Assembly (NCBI GenBank): GCA_027451405.1
Contig: DAIDJM010000007.1
Location: 1 to 64,000 of the forward strand
Direction of reading: 5' to 3'
Source: Acetobacteraceae bacterium
GTDB lineage: Bacteria > Pseudomonadota > Alphaproteobacteria > Acetobacterales > Acetobacteraceae
Length of the DNA: 64,000 bases
Shown here: positions 17,929 to 27,446 of the stretch, one piece after another
Layout of the letters: every line of letters begins with the position of its first letter
Position numbering within the stretch: the first letter of the stretch is position 1
The notes under the pieces: generated by a model
What the model was told of the DNA's origin: nothing
Databases searched by the model: none
The model's input: the letters and a program-made list of their open reading frames with translations, nothing else
Made by a program: the position numbers and the translations under genes

Positions 17929-18606
17929 CTAAAGCCCGGAGCGGGATGCGTTTGGCTGGATGCGTGACGCAACGGTGCGCCCGAGACGCTCGGCGGCGTC
18001 GTTTTGCCATTGGGCGGCCAGACCGGGCATGGCGGCGAGCGCGCGGAGTTCGGCGGCCGAGAATCGGCGGTTGCGCAGGAGGCGGAGAAATCGCGCGAAC
18101 GGCCATTCGGGGTTGGGCCGATCGAGCAGTTCGACAGCTGCGCCGGGCCCGATCCGGCCCGGTTGCGCGACGCGGAAATACCAGCCGGACCGGCCGGTGC
18201 GGGTCATCGCGGCGACCATGCGCGGGTCGCCGTAGCGGAGCGCCAGAGTCCGGCAAGGCTGGCGCGGCTGGCAGGCGATCAGTTCCGCCGTGCCCACGAG
18301 CAGCCGGTCGCCCAGGCAGAGCGTGGTTTCGTCGGCGCCGTCGATGGTCAGATTCTCCCCGAAGCCGCCGGGGATCAGCAGCGCCGCGTGCTCGGGAAAG
18401 TCGGCGCGCCAGGCCGCGTAATGCGCGAACGGGTAGCCATAGACGGCCTTGTCGGGGCCGCCATGGTGACGCAGGTCGCCGACCTCGTCGCCGGCCAGCC
18501 CGGTCTCGGTGACCGCGATTGGGGTTTCAACCGGGTGCTTCACGAAGGCGGTGCGCCGCTTGCCGAGCGACGCGACCTTGCCGACGCGAACGGAGAGAAG
18601 GTTCAA
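17929..18606 (-). CDS. MOSC-domain protein, YiiM-like
   Basis: The 225-residue protein has the MOSC signature: HHGGPDKAVYGYPFAHY, IPGGFGENLTIDG and the cysteine segment ACQPRQPC. MOSC domains occur in molybdenum-cofactor sulfurases; YiiM-type proteins protect against hydroxylated base analogues. The start is a TTG at 18606 just after GGGGGG. Its last codons are part of a repeated sequence (GGGATGCGTTTGG on the plus strand) also found at 63785. Confidence 0.85.
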   Translation of the reverse strand: MNLLSVRVGKVASLGKRRTAFVKHPVETPIAVTETGLAGDEVGDLRHHGGPDKAVYGYPFAHYAAWRADFPEHAALLIPGGFGENLTIDGADETTLCLGDRLLVGTAELIACQPRQPCRTLALRYGDPRMVAAMTRTGRSGWYFRVAQPGRIGPGAAVELLDRPNPEWPFARFLRLLRNRRFSAAELRALAAMPGLAAQWQNDAAERLGRTVASRIQPNASRSGL

Positions 18607-18639
18607 TGTTCCCCCCGCCGGTTCGGGAGCCTCCCTGCT

Positions 18640-18708
18640 CGCCGCAGGCGATTCATAAAACGCGCCGCAGGCGATCCATAAAACCCGCCGCAGGCGATCA
18701 CCAAAACC
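18640..18708. repeat. Three tandem 23-bp units
   Basis: The unit CGCCGCAGGCGAT plus about ten further bases (TTCATAAAAC type) starts at 18640, 18663 and 18686. Each unit holds a small GC palindrome and an AT-rich tail. It lies between the MOSC gene and the CHAD gene, and its last unit includes the CHAD stop codon. Confidence 0.8.
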
Positions 18709-20266
18709 CGTCTGCCCCGAACAGCTTCTTCCACCGGAACTGCGCCCGCTCCAGCGCGTCGCCGCGGCCCGCTGCGAGAAACCCGCGCACGACCCCGGCA
18801 CCGTAGCCGTGCCCAAGGTCGGCCGCGAGGGTCCCGGCCACTTCGGCGTCGTTCAGAGCCCCGAGCGCATCCTGCAGCTTGCCCAGCCGCGCGAGGAATT
18901 TGCGCGTCGCCTTTCCGGGGAAAAGGGGTGCGAGGAACTCCGCGGCATAGCGCAGCCGCTTCGCCTGCTTGCGCAGTTCGTGCCGGGCTTCGGGCGAGAG
19001 CGCACGCAGGTCGGAACCCGGCATGACGAGATGGCGATGCCGGCGCGCGAGGGCCTTGGCGGCAAAATCCTCGATCGGACCGGCCAGCGCGTCGTCCGTC
19101 TCCGGCATGTCGCGCCAGGGGCGCAGGCTCGGCAGCAGCGCCAGGTCGAGCCTGAGCTCGCGCCAGGCGGGGCTGGCCAGATAGGCGGCGACCGCGCGGT
19201 AGGCTGCCTGGCGTTGCCGATCGGCGCGGGCCAGCATCTTGCGGACCGCGCCGTCCTCGGGGAAGCGGGCGCCGATCTCGGCGCCGACACCCTCGGCGAA
19301 GACGTCCCAGTCGCGGGCCGTACCCAGAAGGCGGGCGAGGGATTTGAGCCGCGCATGGACGCCGCGGAGCTCGGCACAGTCCGCGGCGGGGCGGAAAAGC
19401 GCGAGCGCCGAGCGAAGGCGGCGCAATCCGACGCGCATCTGATGCACCGGTTCGGGAGTCACGGCCCCGGGGACGCGCGTCGCCCAATGCAGCACGACAT
19501 CCACGAGGTGAATGAGCACGGTCTCGAAGGCCTCGCCGACGCTCACGCCGGGCGGGATGCGGGGCGCGCCGAGATGGCGCGGGGCGACGAGCTGGCCCCG
19601 GGCGGTGGCGGCGGCTTCGGCGGCCAGGCCGGCTTCGGGGATGCCGAGCGGCAGCGCGGCGGCGACTTCGCGCGCCACCGAGACCAGGCTCGCGGGTTCG
19701 CCTTCGAGGCGCAGGCGGCAGGTCGGGGTTTCGTGAACGAGGCCGCGGATCGCCCCCTCCAGCAGGGTGAGGCGGGTCTCGCCGGCCGGATCGCTGAGGG
19801 CCAGGCGCCTTGCCTGGCCGGAGAAGGCGCCGACGGGCACGAGCCGGTCGGGCAGCGGTTCGGGAAGAGCGGCCGGGCTGCCTGCCTCATGGATCACCGG
19901 CGCCGCGGCCGCCGGCGGCCACTCGGTGGGACGGATCGGCACCAGGCGCTCGAGGCGCCAGCGGCCCCGCTGTTCGGCGAGCACAAGGCCGCGATCGGCC
20001 AGCTCGCCATCCGGTCCGTCGTGCCAGACCACATGGACCGGGCTCGTGCGCCAGCGGCCGAGGCGGCGGCGGATCAGGGCCGGCTCCCGCAGCAGGCGGG
20101 CAGCCTGGCCGGGCGGGAGCGCGAACTCGAGCGAAAGCCGGGAGGAAAGCCGGGAAGCGAGATCGGGGTCGGGCCGGAGAGCGGGGTGCCCTGCGGGAAC
20201 GAGATCGGCCGGGACGGGCGGGGCGGCTTCGCTCAGCTGGCCATCTCCGGCAGGTCGCGCGGGCAC
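18698..20266 (-). CDS. CYTH-like/CHAD-domain protein
   Basis: The roughly 522-residue protein has an N-terminal half that resembles a CYTH triphosphate-tunnel domain (LSLEFALPPGQAARLL, RLEGEPASLVSVAREVA). The C-terminal half is a clear CHAD domain: VHQMRVGLRRLRSALALF, LARLLGTARDWDVF, ELRKQAKRLRYAAEFL and KLQDALGALNDAEVA. CHAD domains bind polyphosphate through their basic helices. The start is uncertain: the first usable codon is a GTG at 20266, inside the sixA gene. The overlap with sixA suggests coupling. Confidence 0.85.
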   Translation of the reverse strand: MPARPAGDGQLSEAAPPVPADLVPAGHPALRPDPDLASRLSSRLSLEFALPPGQAARLLREPALIRRRLGRWRTSPVHVVWHDGPDGELADRGLVLAEQRGRWRLERLVPIRPTEWPPAAAAPVIHEAGSPAALPEPLPDRLVPVGAFSGQARRLALSDPAGETRLTLLEGAIRGLVHETPTCRLRLEGEPASLVSVAREVAAALPLGIPEAGLAAEAAATARGQLVAPRHLGAPRIPPGVSVGEAFETVLIHLVDVVLHWATRVPGAVTPEPVHQMRVGLRRLRSALALFRPAADCAELRGVHARLKSLARLLGTARDWDVFAEGVGAEIGARFPEDGAVRKMLARADRQRQAAYRAVAAYLASPAWRELRLDLALLPSLRPWRDMPETDDALAGPIEDFAAKALARRHRHLVMPGSDLRALSPEARHELRKQAKRLRYAAEFLAPLFPGKATRKFLARLGKLQDALGALNDAEVAGTLAADLGHGYGAGVVRGFLAAGRGDALERAQFRWKKLFGADGFW

Positions 20267-20778
20267 AGGAAACGGACGAGACGCCCGCCGCCTTCGCCCA
20301 GATCGCGCCATTCCGAAGCGATGGTGAATTCGGCGAGCGCGCCAGCCGGGAAACCCTCCGCCAGGCGGCGCAGCATTCCCTCGGCTTCATGACGGTTCGA
20401 TGACACACAGTGCCCCCGCGCGAGCGCGATCGCAAGCTCGTGCAGGCCCGGATTGTGCCCGACCAGCATGAGGCTGCGCACCGTGCTCGCCACCCCGTGC
20501 AGCACGCCCAGCAACTGCGCGGCGCTCGCCAGATAGAGCCGGTCGAGCGGCTCGATGATCGGCATCTCGTCCCAGGGTTCGATCGCCTCCAGGGTCTGCA
20601 TCGTGCGCCGCGCGGTCGACACCAGCACCACGTCGGGCACCAGCCCGAGCGAATGGATCGCCGCGCGCATCTGCGCCGCGGCGCGGCGACCTTTCGGACT
20701 CAGGCCGCGCGCATGGTCGGGCAAGGCTGGATCGTCCCAGGCCGACTTCGCATGGCGCAGGAGCAGGAGCTGGCGCAT
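20233..20778 (-). CDS. sixA: SixA-type phosphohistidine phosphatase
   Basis: The 181-residue protein begins MRQLLLLRHAKSAWDD, with the RHAKS catalytic motif of the histidine-phosphatase superfamily, and has MLVGHNPGLHELA. Small SixA-like enzymes remove phosphate from histidine, for example on HPt domains. It lies just upstream of the CHAD-domain gene with overlapping ends. Confidence 0.88.
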   Translation of the reverse strand: MRQLLLLRHAKSAWDDPALPDHARGLSPKGRRAAAQMRAAIHSLGLVPDVVLVSTARRTMQTLEAIEPWDEMPIIEPLDRLYLASAAQLLGVLHGVASTVRSLMLVGHNPGLHELAIALARGHCVSSNRHEAEGMLRRLAEGFPAGALAEFTIASEWRDLGEGGGRLVRFLCPRDLPEMAS

Positions 20779-20802
20779 GAAACAGGGATGGTTGCGGGAG
20801 GG

Positions 20803-21687
20803 TCAGTCTTCCCGCGGCGCCGGCCCTTGTCGAGACCCGTCTTGCAGCGCGTCGGCAAGGCTCACCTGCCCGCTGCCCCGAGCGGCCGGCTTGGGCTGGC
20901 TCGGCGCCGGACCCCAGCCCGTGAGGTAGGCGAGGCGCAACCGCACCGGCACCCGCCCCTGCTCGGTCGGCAAGGAAGCGAGCGCCATCGGCAGCAGCGC
21001 GCGCGGCGGCGGCCGCCGCTCACGCTCGCGCAGCGCATTCGTCTCCCCGGCGGCCCGCAAATCGTGCAGCAGCGCCAGCGGATCGGCATAGGCGAGCCGC
21101 ATCTCGTCCGCGTCGGCCACCGGCAGGGCGAAGCCGGCCCGCTGCAGCAGCGCCGCGCAATCATAGAGATCGGCGAAGGGTGAGACCCGCGGCGCGGCGC
21201 CGCCGCGCAGCGCCGCCTCCGCCTCGGTGAGTGCGCGGCGCAGCGCGTCGAGCGTGCCCAGCACCGGAAGGCTCGCCAGAAAGAGCCCGTCCGGACGCAG
21301 CGCGCGGCGGATCTGGATCAGCGCGCCCGGAAGATCATTGACCCAGTGCAGCGACAGATTCGCCACCACCAGGTCGAAGCTCGCGGGCGCGAAGGGCAGC
21401 CACTCCTCGTCGCCGGCGACCGCGAGCTTGGTGCCGAGCGCGGCCAGGCGCGCCGAGAGATCGAAGCAAACCGGCTCGATCCCGCGCGCCCGCAGCCGCG
21501 GCGCGACGATTCCGCGCCCGCCGATATCGAGGGCGAAGCGAAACCGGTGCGTCGTGTCGTCCAGCCGATCGAGCAGCCGGTCGGCGGCCTCGGCCAGGAT
21601 CGGCTCGACACGGGAGATGCCGGACGCCGCGCGGTCCCGGCGGCGCCGTACCGCACGCCGGTCGAAAATCTCCATCAGATCGCTCAA
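20803..21687 (-). CDS. NDUFAF5-like methyltransferase-fold protein
   Basis: The 294-residue protein begins MSDLMEIFDRRAVRRRRDRAA, a typical N-terminus of the alphaproteobacterial homologues of human NDUFAF5. A degenerate SAM-binding strand (ALDIGGRGIVAPRL) and the SLHWVNDLPGAL segment follow. NDUFAF5 hydroxylates an arginine on a complex I subunit; the BioC family is similar in sequence. Which activity applies here is inferred only. Confidence 0.78.
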   Translation of the reverse strand: MSDLMEIFDRRAVRRRRDRAASGISRVEPILAEAADRLLDRLDDTTHRFRFALDIGGRGIVAPRLRARGIEPVCFDLSARLAALGTKLAVAGDEEWLPFAPASFDLVVANLSLHWVNDLPGALIQIRRALRPDGLFLASLPVLGTLDALRRALTEAEAALRGGAAPRVSPFADLYDCAALLQRAGFALPVADADEMRLAYADPLALLHDLRAAGETNALRERERRPPPRALLPMALASLPTEQGRVPVRLRLAYLTGWGPAPSQPKPAARGSGQVSLADALQDGSRQGPAPRED

Positions 21688-21716
21688 CGCATCTCGCTTC
21701 TGCTACCGTCGCGTGC

Positions 21717-22436
21717 ATGCGCCCGCTGCGCACGTTGCTGGATGTGGTGTTGCCACCGCTTTGCGTCGCCTGCGAGGCACGCGTCGCCGAGCCGGGTGCG
21801 CTCTGCCCCGATTGCTTCGCCCGGATGCGGCCGATCGGCAGCCCGGCTTGCCCCGGTTGCGGTCACCCGCTGCCCGCTTCCCCCGCGCGGCACTGCGAGC
21901 GCTGCGCCGCCGACCCGCCGCCCTGGGGCGAGGCACGGGCCGCCTTCGCCTACGACCCCGCCTCGCGCGCGCTCGTGCTCGGGCTCAAGCGCGGCGGCCG
22001 GCGCGAGAACGCCACGGTCCTCGGACGGCAGATGGCGCGCGCCGGGGCCGCGCTCCTGGCTCGCGCGGACTGGCTCGTGCCGGTGCCGCTCCACCGGCTG
22101 CGCCTCTGGACGCGCGGCTTCAACCAATCGGCGCTGCTCTCCCGGGAATTGCAGGCCGGACGGCGGCCGCCGCTGCTGCCCGACGCGCTGCGGCGGGTGC
22201 GCCGCACGCCGATGCTCGGGCACCGCAGCCCGGCGCAGCGCATGATCCTGCTCGAAGGCGCGATCACGGTGCGGCGGACCCGCCGCCCGATGCTCGCCGG
22301 CGCCCGCATCCTGCTGATCGACGACGTGCTGACCTCGGGCGCCACCGCGCGCGCCTGCGCGCAGGCCCTGCTTGACGCGGGCGCCGCCCATGTCGACCTA
22401 CTCGTGGCGTGCCGTACCCTCGATCCGCGCCTCTGA
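21717..22436 (+). CDS. comF: ComF-family phosphoribosyltransferase-like protein
   Basis: The 239-residue protein has paired zinc-binding cysteines (LCVACEARV, LCPDCFARM, CPGCGHPL, HCERCAAD) and a C-terminal PRTase domain with ILLIDDVLTSGAT. ComF homologues take part in natural transformation in some bacteria (restart of DNA replication on incoming DNA) and are widespread in non-competent ones. It is divergent from the NDUFAF5-like gene, with a 29-base gap, and leads a four-gene plus-strand run. Confidence 0.9.
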   Translation: MRPLRTLLDVVLPPLCVACEARVAEPGALCPDCFARMRPIGSPACPGCGHPLPASPARHCERCAADPPPWGEARAAFAYDPASRALVLGLKRGGRRENATVLGRQMARAGAALLARADWLVPVPLHRLRLWTRGFNQSALLSRELQAGRRPPLLPDALRRVRRTPMLGHRSPAQRMILLEGAITVRRTRRPMLAGARILLIDDVLTSGATARACAQALLDAGAAHVDLLVACRTLDPRL

Positions 22437-22467
22437 GCGCCGGGCGGAGCGGAGCCTGGAGAGCCGG

Positions 22468-22728
22468 ATGCCGAGCGTCGAAATCTACACCCAGCCCTGG
22501 TGCCCCTACTGCGCCCGCGCGATCAACCTGCTGGAGCGCAAGGGCGTGCCCTTCCGCGAGATCGACGCGCCACCCGGCAGTCCGGCCCGAGCCGAAGCCG
22601 TGCGCCGCGCCGGCGGCAGCCCGACGGTGCCGCAAATCTTCATCCATGGCCGGCATATCGGTGGCAGCGACGCGTTGCTGGCGCTGGACCGGTCGGGCGA
22701 GCTCGACACGCTGCTGGCCGCCCTCTGA
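22468..22728 (+). CDS. grxC: Glutaredoxin 3
   Basis: The 86-residue protein has the dithiol active site CPYC (Cys12, Cys15), the TVPQIFIHGRHIGG glutathione-binding loop and the GrxC length. It reduces disulfides with glutathione in the cytoplasm. The ATG at 22468 follows GGAGAGCCGG. It lies 31 bases after comF. Confidence 0.96.
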   Translation: MPSVEIYTQPWCPYCARAINLLERKGVPFREIDAPPGSPARAEAVRRAGGSPTVPQIFIHGRHIGGSDALLALDRSGELDTLLAAL

Positions 22729-22762
22729 GCGGCGCGGCACAGGCGGGAGATCGACCGGTCCC

Positions 22763-23218
22763 ATGATCCATTACGCGCTGCGCTGCGGCAGCGCTCATGC
22801 CTTCGACGGGTGGTTCGCGAGCAGCGCCAGTTTCGAGGCACAGGCGGCGGCGGGTCTCCTCACCTGCCCGGTTTGCGCCGACACCCAGGTCGAGCGCGCG
22901 CTGATGGCGCCGCGGCTGTCGAGCGGCGCCCGCGAGCCGGCGCCCAAGCCGGAGACGCAGCCGCCACCCACGCCGTCCCGCGCGGTCGGCGCCCTGCCCG
23001 ACCAGTGGCGGGCGGTCCTCGCCACGCTCCGCGCGGAGGTCGAGCGTCGCTGTGACTATCAGGGCGGGAATTTCGCGGCCGAAGCCCGGGCGATCCACGA
23101 GGGCCGCGCGCCCGACCGGCCGATCTACGGCGAAGCAACCGACGCCGAGGTGCAGGCGCTTGCCGAGGATGGGATCGAAACCGCCCGCATTCCCTGGGTG
23201 CCGCGCCACGATGGCTAA
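22763..23218 (+). CDS. DUF1178 family protein
   Basis: The 151-residue protein has the DUF1178 pattern: MIHYALRCGSAHAFDGWF, a zinc-like CPVC pair, and the C-terminal GEATDAEVQALAEDGIE. Function is unknown. The order comF-grxC-DUF1178 is a common alphaproteobacterial neighbourhood. It overlaps the next gene by eight bases. Confidence 0.9.
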   Translation: MIHYALRCGSAHAFDGWFASSASFEAQAAAGLLTCPVCADTQVERALMAPRLSSGAREPAPKPETQPPPTPSRAVGALPDQWRAVLATLRAEVERRCDYQGGNFAAEARAIHEGRAPDRPIYGEATDAEVQALAEDGIETARIPWVPRHDG

Positions 23219-23648
23219 GCCACGGGGGCGTTTCGCCCTCCTGGCGCTCCCGCTGCTCGCCGCGCTGCCCGCGCGGGCCGCGACCCCGGCCGTTCTCGGC
23301 AACTGGCTGACCGCAGACGGCGACGGCGTGATCCGGATTTTCCCCTGCGACACGGGAATCTGCGGCGCCGTCGCCGGACAGAGCACCCCAGGCAGCCGTG
23401 CCTGGACGGGACAGCCGCTCTGCGGCTTCGTCTTCATCCGCGTCCGACAGAGCCCGGGCGAAGACGGCCGGCTGCACGGCCGCGTCACCGACCCCCGCAA
23501 CGGGCGCGTCTATCATGCCGAGCTCTGGCGCGGCAGCGACGGCGCGGTGCGGCTGCGCGGCTATATCGGAATCGAATTATTCGGATCGACCGAGCGCTGG
23601 CCGGCCTTCACCGGGACGCTAGGGGCGGATTGCCGCTTTACGCGCTGA
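23211..23648 (+). CDS. Secreted DUF2147 family protein
   Basis: The 145-residue precursor has a signal peptide (FALLALPLLAALPARAATP) and the DUF2147 layout: GNWLTADGDGVIRIFPC, GFVFIRV, and GYIGIELFGSTERW. Such proteins are small exported beta-barrel-like proteins of unknown role. It starts within the last codons of DUF1178, so the two are coupled. Confidence 0.85.
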   Translation: MAKPRGRFALLALPLLAALPARAATPAVLGNWLTADGDGVIRIFPCDTGICGAVAGQSTPGSRAWTGQPLCGFVFIRVRQSPGEDGRLHGRVTDPRNGRVYHAELWRGSDGAVRLRGYIGIELFGSTERWPAFTGTLGADCRFTR

Positions 23649-23735
23649 AGGAACCTCGTTTGCGGAACATAAAGAACGCAAAAGACCTTTTCCGTATAAG
23701 ACGGGGCGCTTGAACCACCCCGTCCAGCAGAAGAA

Positions 23736-23763
23736 AGTTTTTTGGTTTTTTTCAAAAAAGAAC
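23736..23763 (+). repeat. AT-rich palindromic repeat, copy 1
   Basis: AAAGTTTTTTGGTT leads into a poly-T/poly-A palindrome ending AAAAAAGAACC. It is the first of twelve sites in this window, about 90 bases after DUF2147, and its T-run would suit intrinsic termination. Confidence 0.75.
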
Positions 23764-23770
23764 CGCGTCC

Positions 23771-23816
23771 CTAGAGCGGGTTCACTCTGACTGTGGTCAG
23801 AGTGAACCCGCTCTAG
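23771..23816. repeat. Perfect 21-bp inverted repeat with 4-base loop
   Basis: CTAGAGCGGGTTCACTCTGA plus C pairs exactly with its complement at 23796-23816 around a TGTG loop. A 46-base perfect hairpin is far more than a terminator needs and is not coding. The AGAGCGGGT start recalls other elements in the window. Confidence 0.9.
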
Positions 23817-23831
23817 GCTCTTTGATTTGGC

Positions 23832-23877
23832 GAGCAACTTTATCACCCAGACCGATTCCGGTCTGGGTGATGTTGCT

Positions 23878-23878
<1 letters not shown>
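23832..23878 (-). terminator. Long hairpin at the end of ilvC
   Basis: GAGCAAC (23832-23838) and GTTGCTC (23872-23878) form an outer stem. ATCACCCAGACCG (23842-23854) and its complement (23859-23871) form an inner 13-bp stem with a 4-base ATTC loop and a TTT bulge. It overlaps the last base of the ilvC stop codon and probably ends the ilv transcript. Confidence 0.7.
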
Positions 23879-25489
<1,611 letters not shown>

Positions 25490-25521
25490 GTTCTTTTTTT
25501 GAAAAAAAAGAACCAAAAAAA
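25490..25521 (-). repeat. AT-rich palindromic repeat, copy 2
   Basis: An inverted copy with GTTCTTTTTTTGAAAAAAAA followed by GAACC. It directly abuts the ilvH start codon, so it lies in the ilvH leader. Confidence 0.8.
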
Positions 25522-25572
25522 CTTTTGTCCCTTAATCGCATTCGCTGAGGCGGTCCCGCCCTCCGGAAACAG

Positions 25573-25609
25573 AGAAAAGTTCTTTGCTTCTTTCTTTCAA
25601 GAAAGAAGC
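25573..25609 (+). repeat. AT-rich palindromic repeat, copy 3 (diverged)
   Basis: AAAAGTTCTTTGCTTCTTTC then an exact 11-bp palindrome (GCTTCTTTCTT/AAGAAAGAAGC, 25586-25609). It lies just after the ilvB stop, between ilvB and ilvH. Confidence 0.7.
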
Positions 25610-25623
25610 GCTTTCTTCCTTTC

Positions 25624-27396
25624 TCATACGAGCATCAACCCCTCATCGGTGACGCTCGCCGCGCGCTCCGCCTGCTCCGGCCCGAGAATCATCTCGTTGT
25701 GCGCCGCCCCGGACGGGATCATCGGGTAGCAATTCTCCGCCGGATCGACCGCGATGTCGGCGATCACCGCGCCCGGCGTGTCGAGCATCTCCCGGATCAC
25801 GTCATCGAGTTCGCCGAGGCAGGATGCCCGCAGCCCTTTCGCGTGAAAGCTCTCGGCCAGCTTGACGAAATCCGGCAGCGCCGCGCTGTAGCTCTCGGAA
25901 TAGCGCGATCCGTGCAGCAATTCCTGCCATTGCCGCACCATGCCCATATATTGGTTGTTGAGAATGAACACCTTCACGGGCAGCCGGTATTGCGCGAGCG
26001 TGCCCATCTCCTGGATGTTCATCAGGATGCTGGCCTCGCCCGCGATATCGATCACGAGCGCGTCGGGATGCGCGACCTGCACGCCCATCGCGGCGGGCAG
26101 CCCGTAGCCCATGGTGCCCAAGCCCCCGCTCGTCATCCAGCGGTTCGGCCGCTCGAACCGGAAATGCTGGGCCGCCCACATCTGGTGCTGGCCGACCTCG
26201 GTGCTGATGAACACATCGCGCCCCGACTCCCGGCAGAGCTCGTAGAGCCGGCGCACGGCATATTGCGGCTTGATCAGCGCGTCGGGATTTTTCCTCTGCG
26301 TGAAACGCAAGCTGTCCTTGCCGCGCCACGTTTCGATCTGCTGCCACCAATCGTCGATCGCTTCGGCGGGCTCGGGGTCCGCCTCCCAGGCCTCGATCAG
26401 CGCCGCCAGCACCTGCGCCGCGTCGCCGACGATTGGGATGTCCACCGCGACGTTCTTATTGATGTTCGACGGATCGATATCGGCATGGATCTTCAGGCTG
26501 CCGGGGCTGAAGGCGGCGAGCCGGCCGGTGACGCGGTCGTCGAAGCGCGCGCCGATATTGAGCATGACGTCGCTGCCATGCATCGCGAGATTCGCTTCGT
26601 AGGTGCCGTGCATGCCCAGCATGCCGAGGAAATGCGGATCGCTCGCGGGGAAGCTGCCCAGCCCCATCAGCGTGTTCGTGCAGGGAAAGCCGGTGCGCCG
26701 CACGAAATGCGTCAGCCGCCGGCTGGCCTCGGGGCCGGCATTGATCACGCCGCCGCCCGCATAGACGATCGGCCGCCGCGCGCGCTTGAGCGCCGTGACC
26801 GCGGCGCAAATCGCACCCGCATCGGGAACGGTGCGCGGCCGGTAGGTGCGGTGCGCCGATTCCGGCTTGCTCCGATAGGGCGCGGGACCGATCAGGATGT
26901 CCTTCGGCAGATCGACCACGACCGGGCCCGGCCGGCCGCTGCGCGCCACGTGGAACGCCTCATGGATCACCCGCGCGAGGTCCTCGGCGCGCTTCACCAG
27001 GTAATTATGCTTGGTCGCCGGCCGCGTGATTCCGGTCGTGTCCGCTTCCTGGAACGCATCGTTGCCGATCAGGTGGGTCGGCACCTGCCCGGTGAGACAG
27101 ACGACCGGCACGCTGTCCATGAGCGCATCGACGAGGCCGGTCACCGCGTTCGTCGCCCCCGGCCCGCTCGTCACGAGCACGACCCCGACCCGCCCGGTGC
27201 TGCGCGCGTAGCCTTCCGCGGCATGAACCGCGGCCTGCTCGTGCCGCACGAGGATGTGGCGCAGCGCATTCTGCTGGAACAGCGCGTCGTAGATCGGCAG
27301 CACGGCCCCGCCCGGGTAGCCGAAGATGACCTCGACCCCCTGCTCCTCGAGCGCCCGCAACAATATCTCGGCGCCGCTCTGCGGCTGACCCATCAT
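25624..27396 (-). CDS. ilvB: Acetolactate synthase large (catalytic) subunit
   Basis: The 590-residue thiamine-diphosphate enzyme has EVIFGYPGGAVLPIYDAL, the catalytic glutamate in RHEQAAVHAAEGYAR, and the ThDP-binding GLGTMGYGLPAAMG and DIAGEASILMN. It makes acetolactate from pyruvate, the first committed step to valine, leucine and isoleucine. The ATG at 27396 has GGAG six bases upstream; the open extension to 27450 is not family-like. It is 50 bases after miaA on the same strand. Confidence 0.97.
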   Translation of the reverse strand: MMGQPQSGAEILLRALEEQGVEVIFGYPGGAVLPIYDALFQQNALRHILVRHEQAAVHAAEGYARSTGRVGVVLVTSGPGATNAVTGLVDALMDSVPVVCLTGQVPTHLIGNDAFQEADTTGITRPATKHNYLVKRAEDLARVIHEAFHVARSGRPGPVVVDLPKDILIGPAPYRSKPESAHRTYRPRTVPDAGAICAAVTALKRARRPIVYAGGGVINAGPEASRRLTHFVRRTGFPCTNTLMGLGSFPASDPHFLGMLGMHGTYEANLAMHGSDVMLNIGARFDDRVTGRLAAFSPGSLKIHADIDPSNINKNVAVDIPIVGDAAQVLAALIEAWEADPEPAEAIDDWWQQIETWRGKDSLRFTQRKNPDALIKPQYAVRRLYELCRESGRDVFISTEVGQHQMWAAQHFRFERPNRWMTSGGLGTMGYGLPAAMGVQVAHPDALVIDIAGEASILMNIQEMGTLAQYRLPVKVFILNNQYMGMVRQWQELLHGSRYSESYSAALPDFVKLAESFHAKGLRASCLGELDDVIREMLDTPGAVIADIAVDPAENCYPMIPSGAAHNEMILGPEQAERAASVTDEGLMLV

Positions 27397-27446
27397 GGCT
27401 CGCTCCGCCTGGGAAGCGCGCGAATTACGGTCCGTGCTGCGGCGCG

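Noticed and set aside
18640-18708. Possible CRISPR array
   Set aside because: Units abut directly with no spacers and there is no cas gene in the window.
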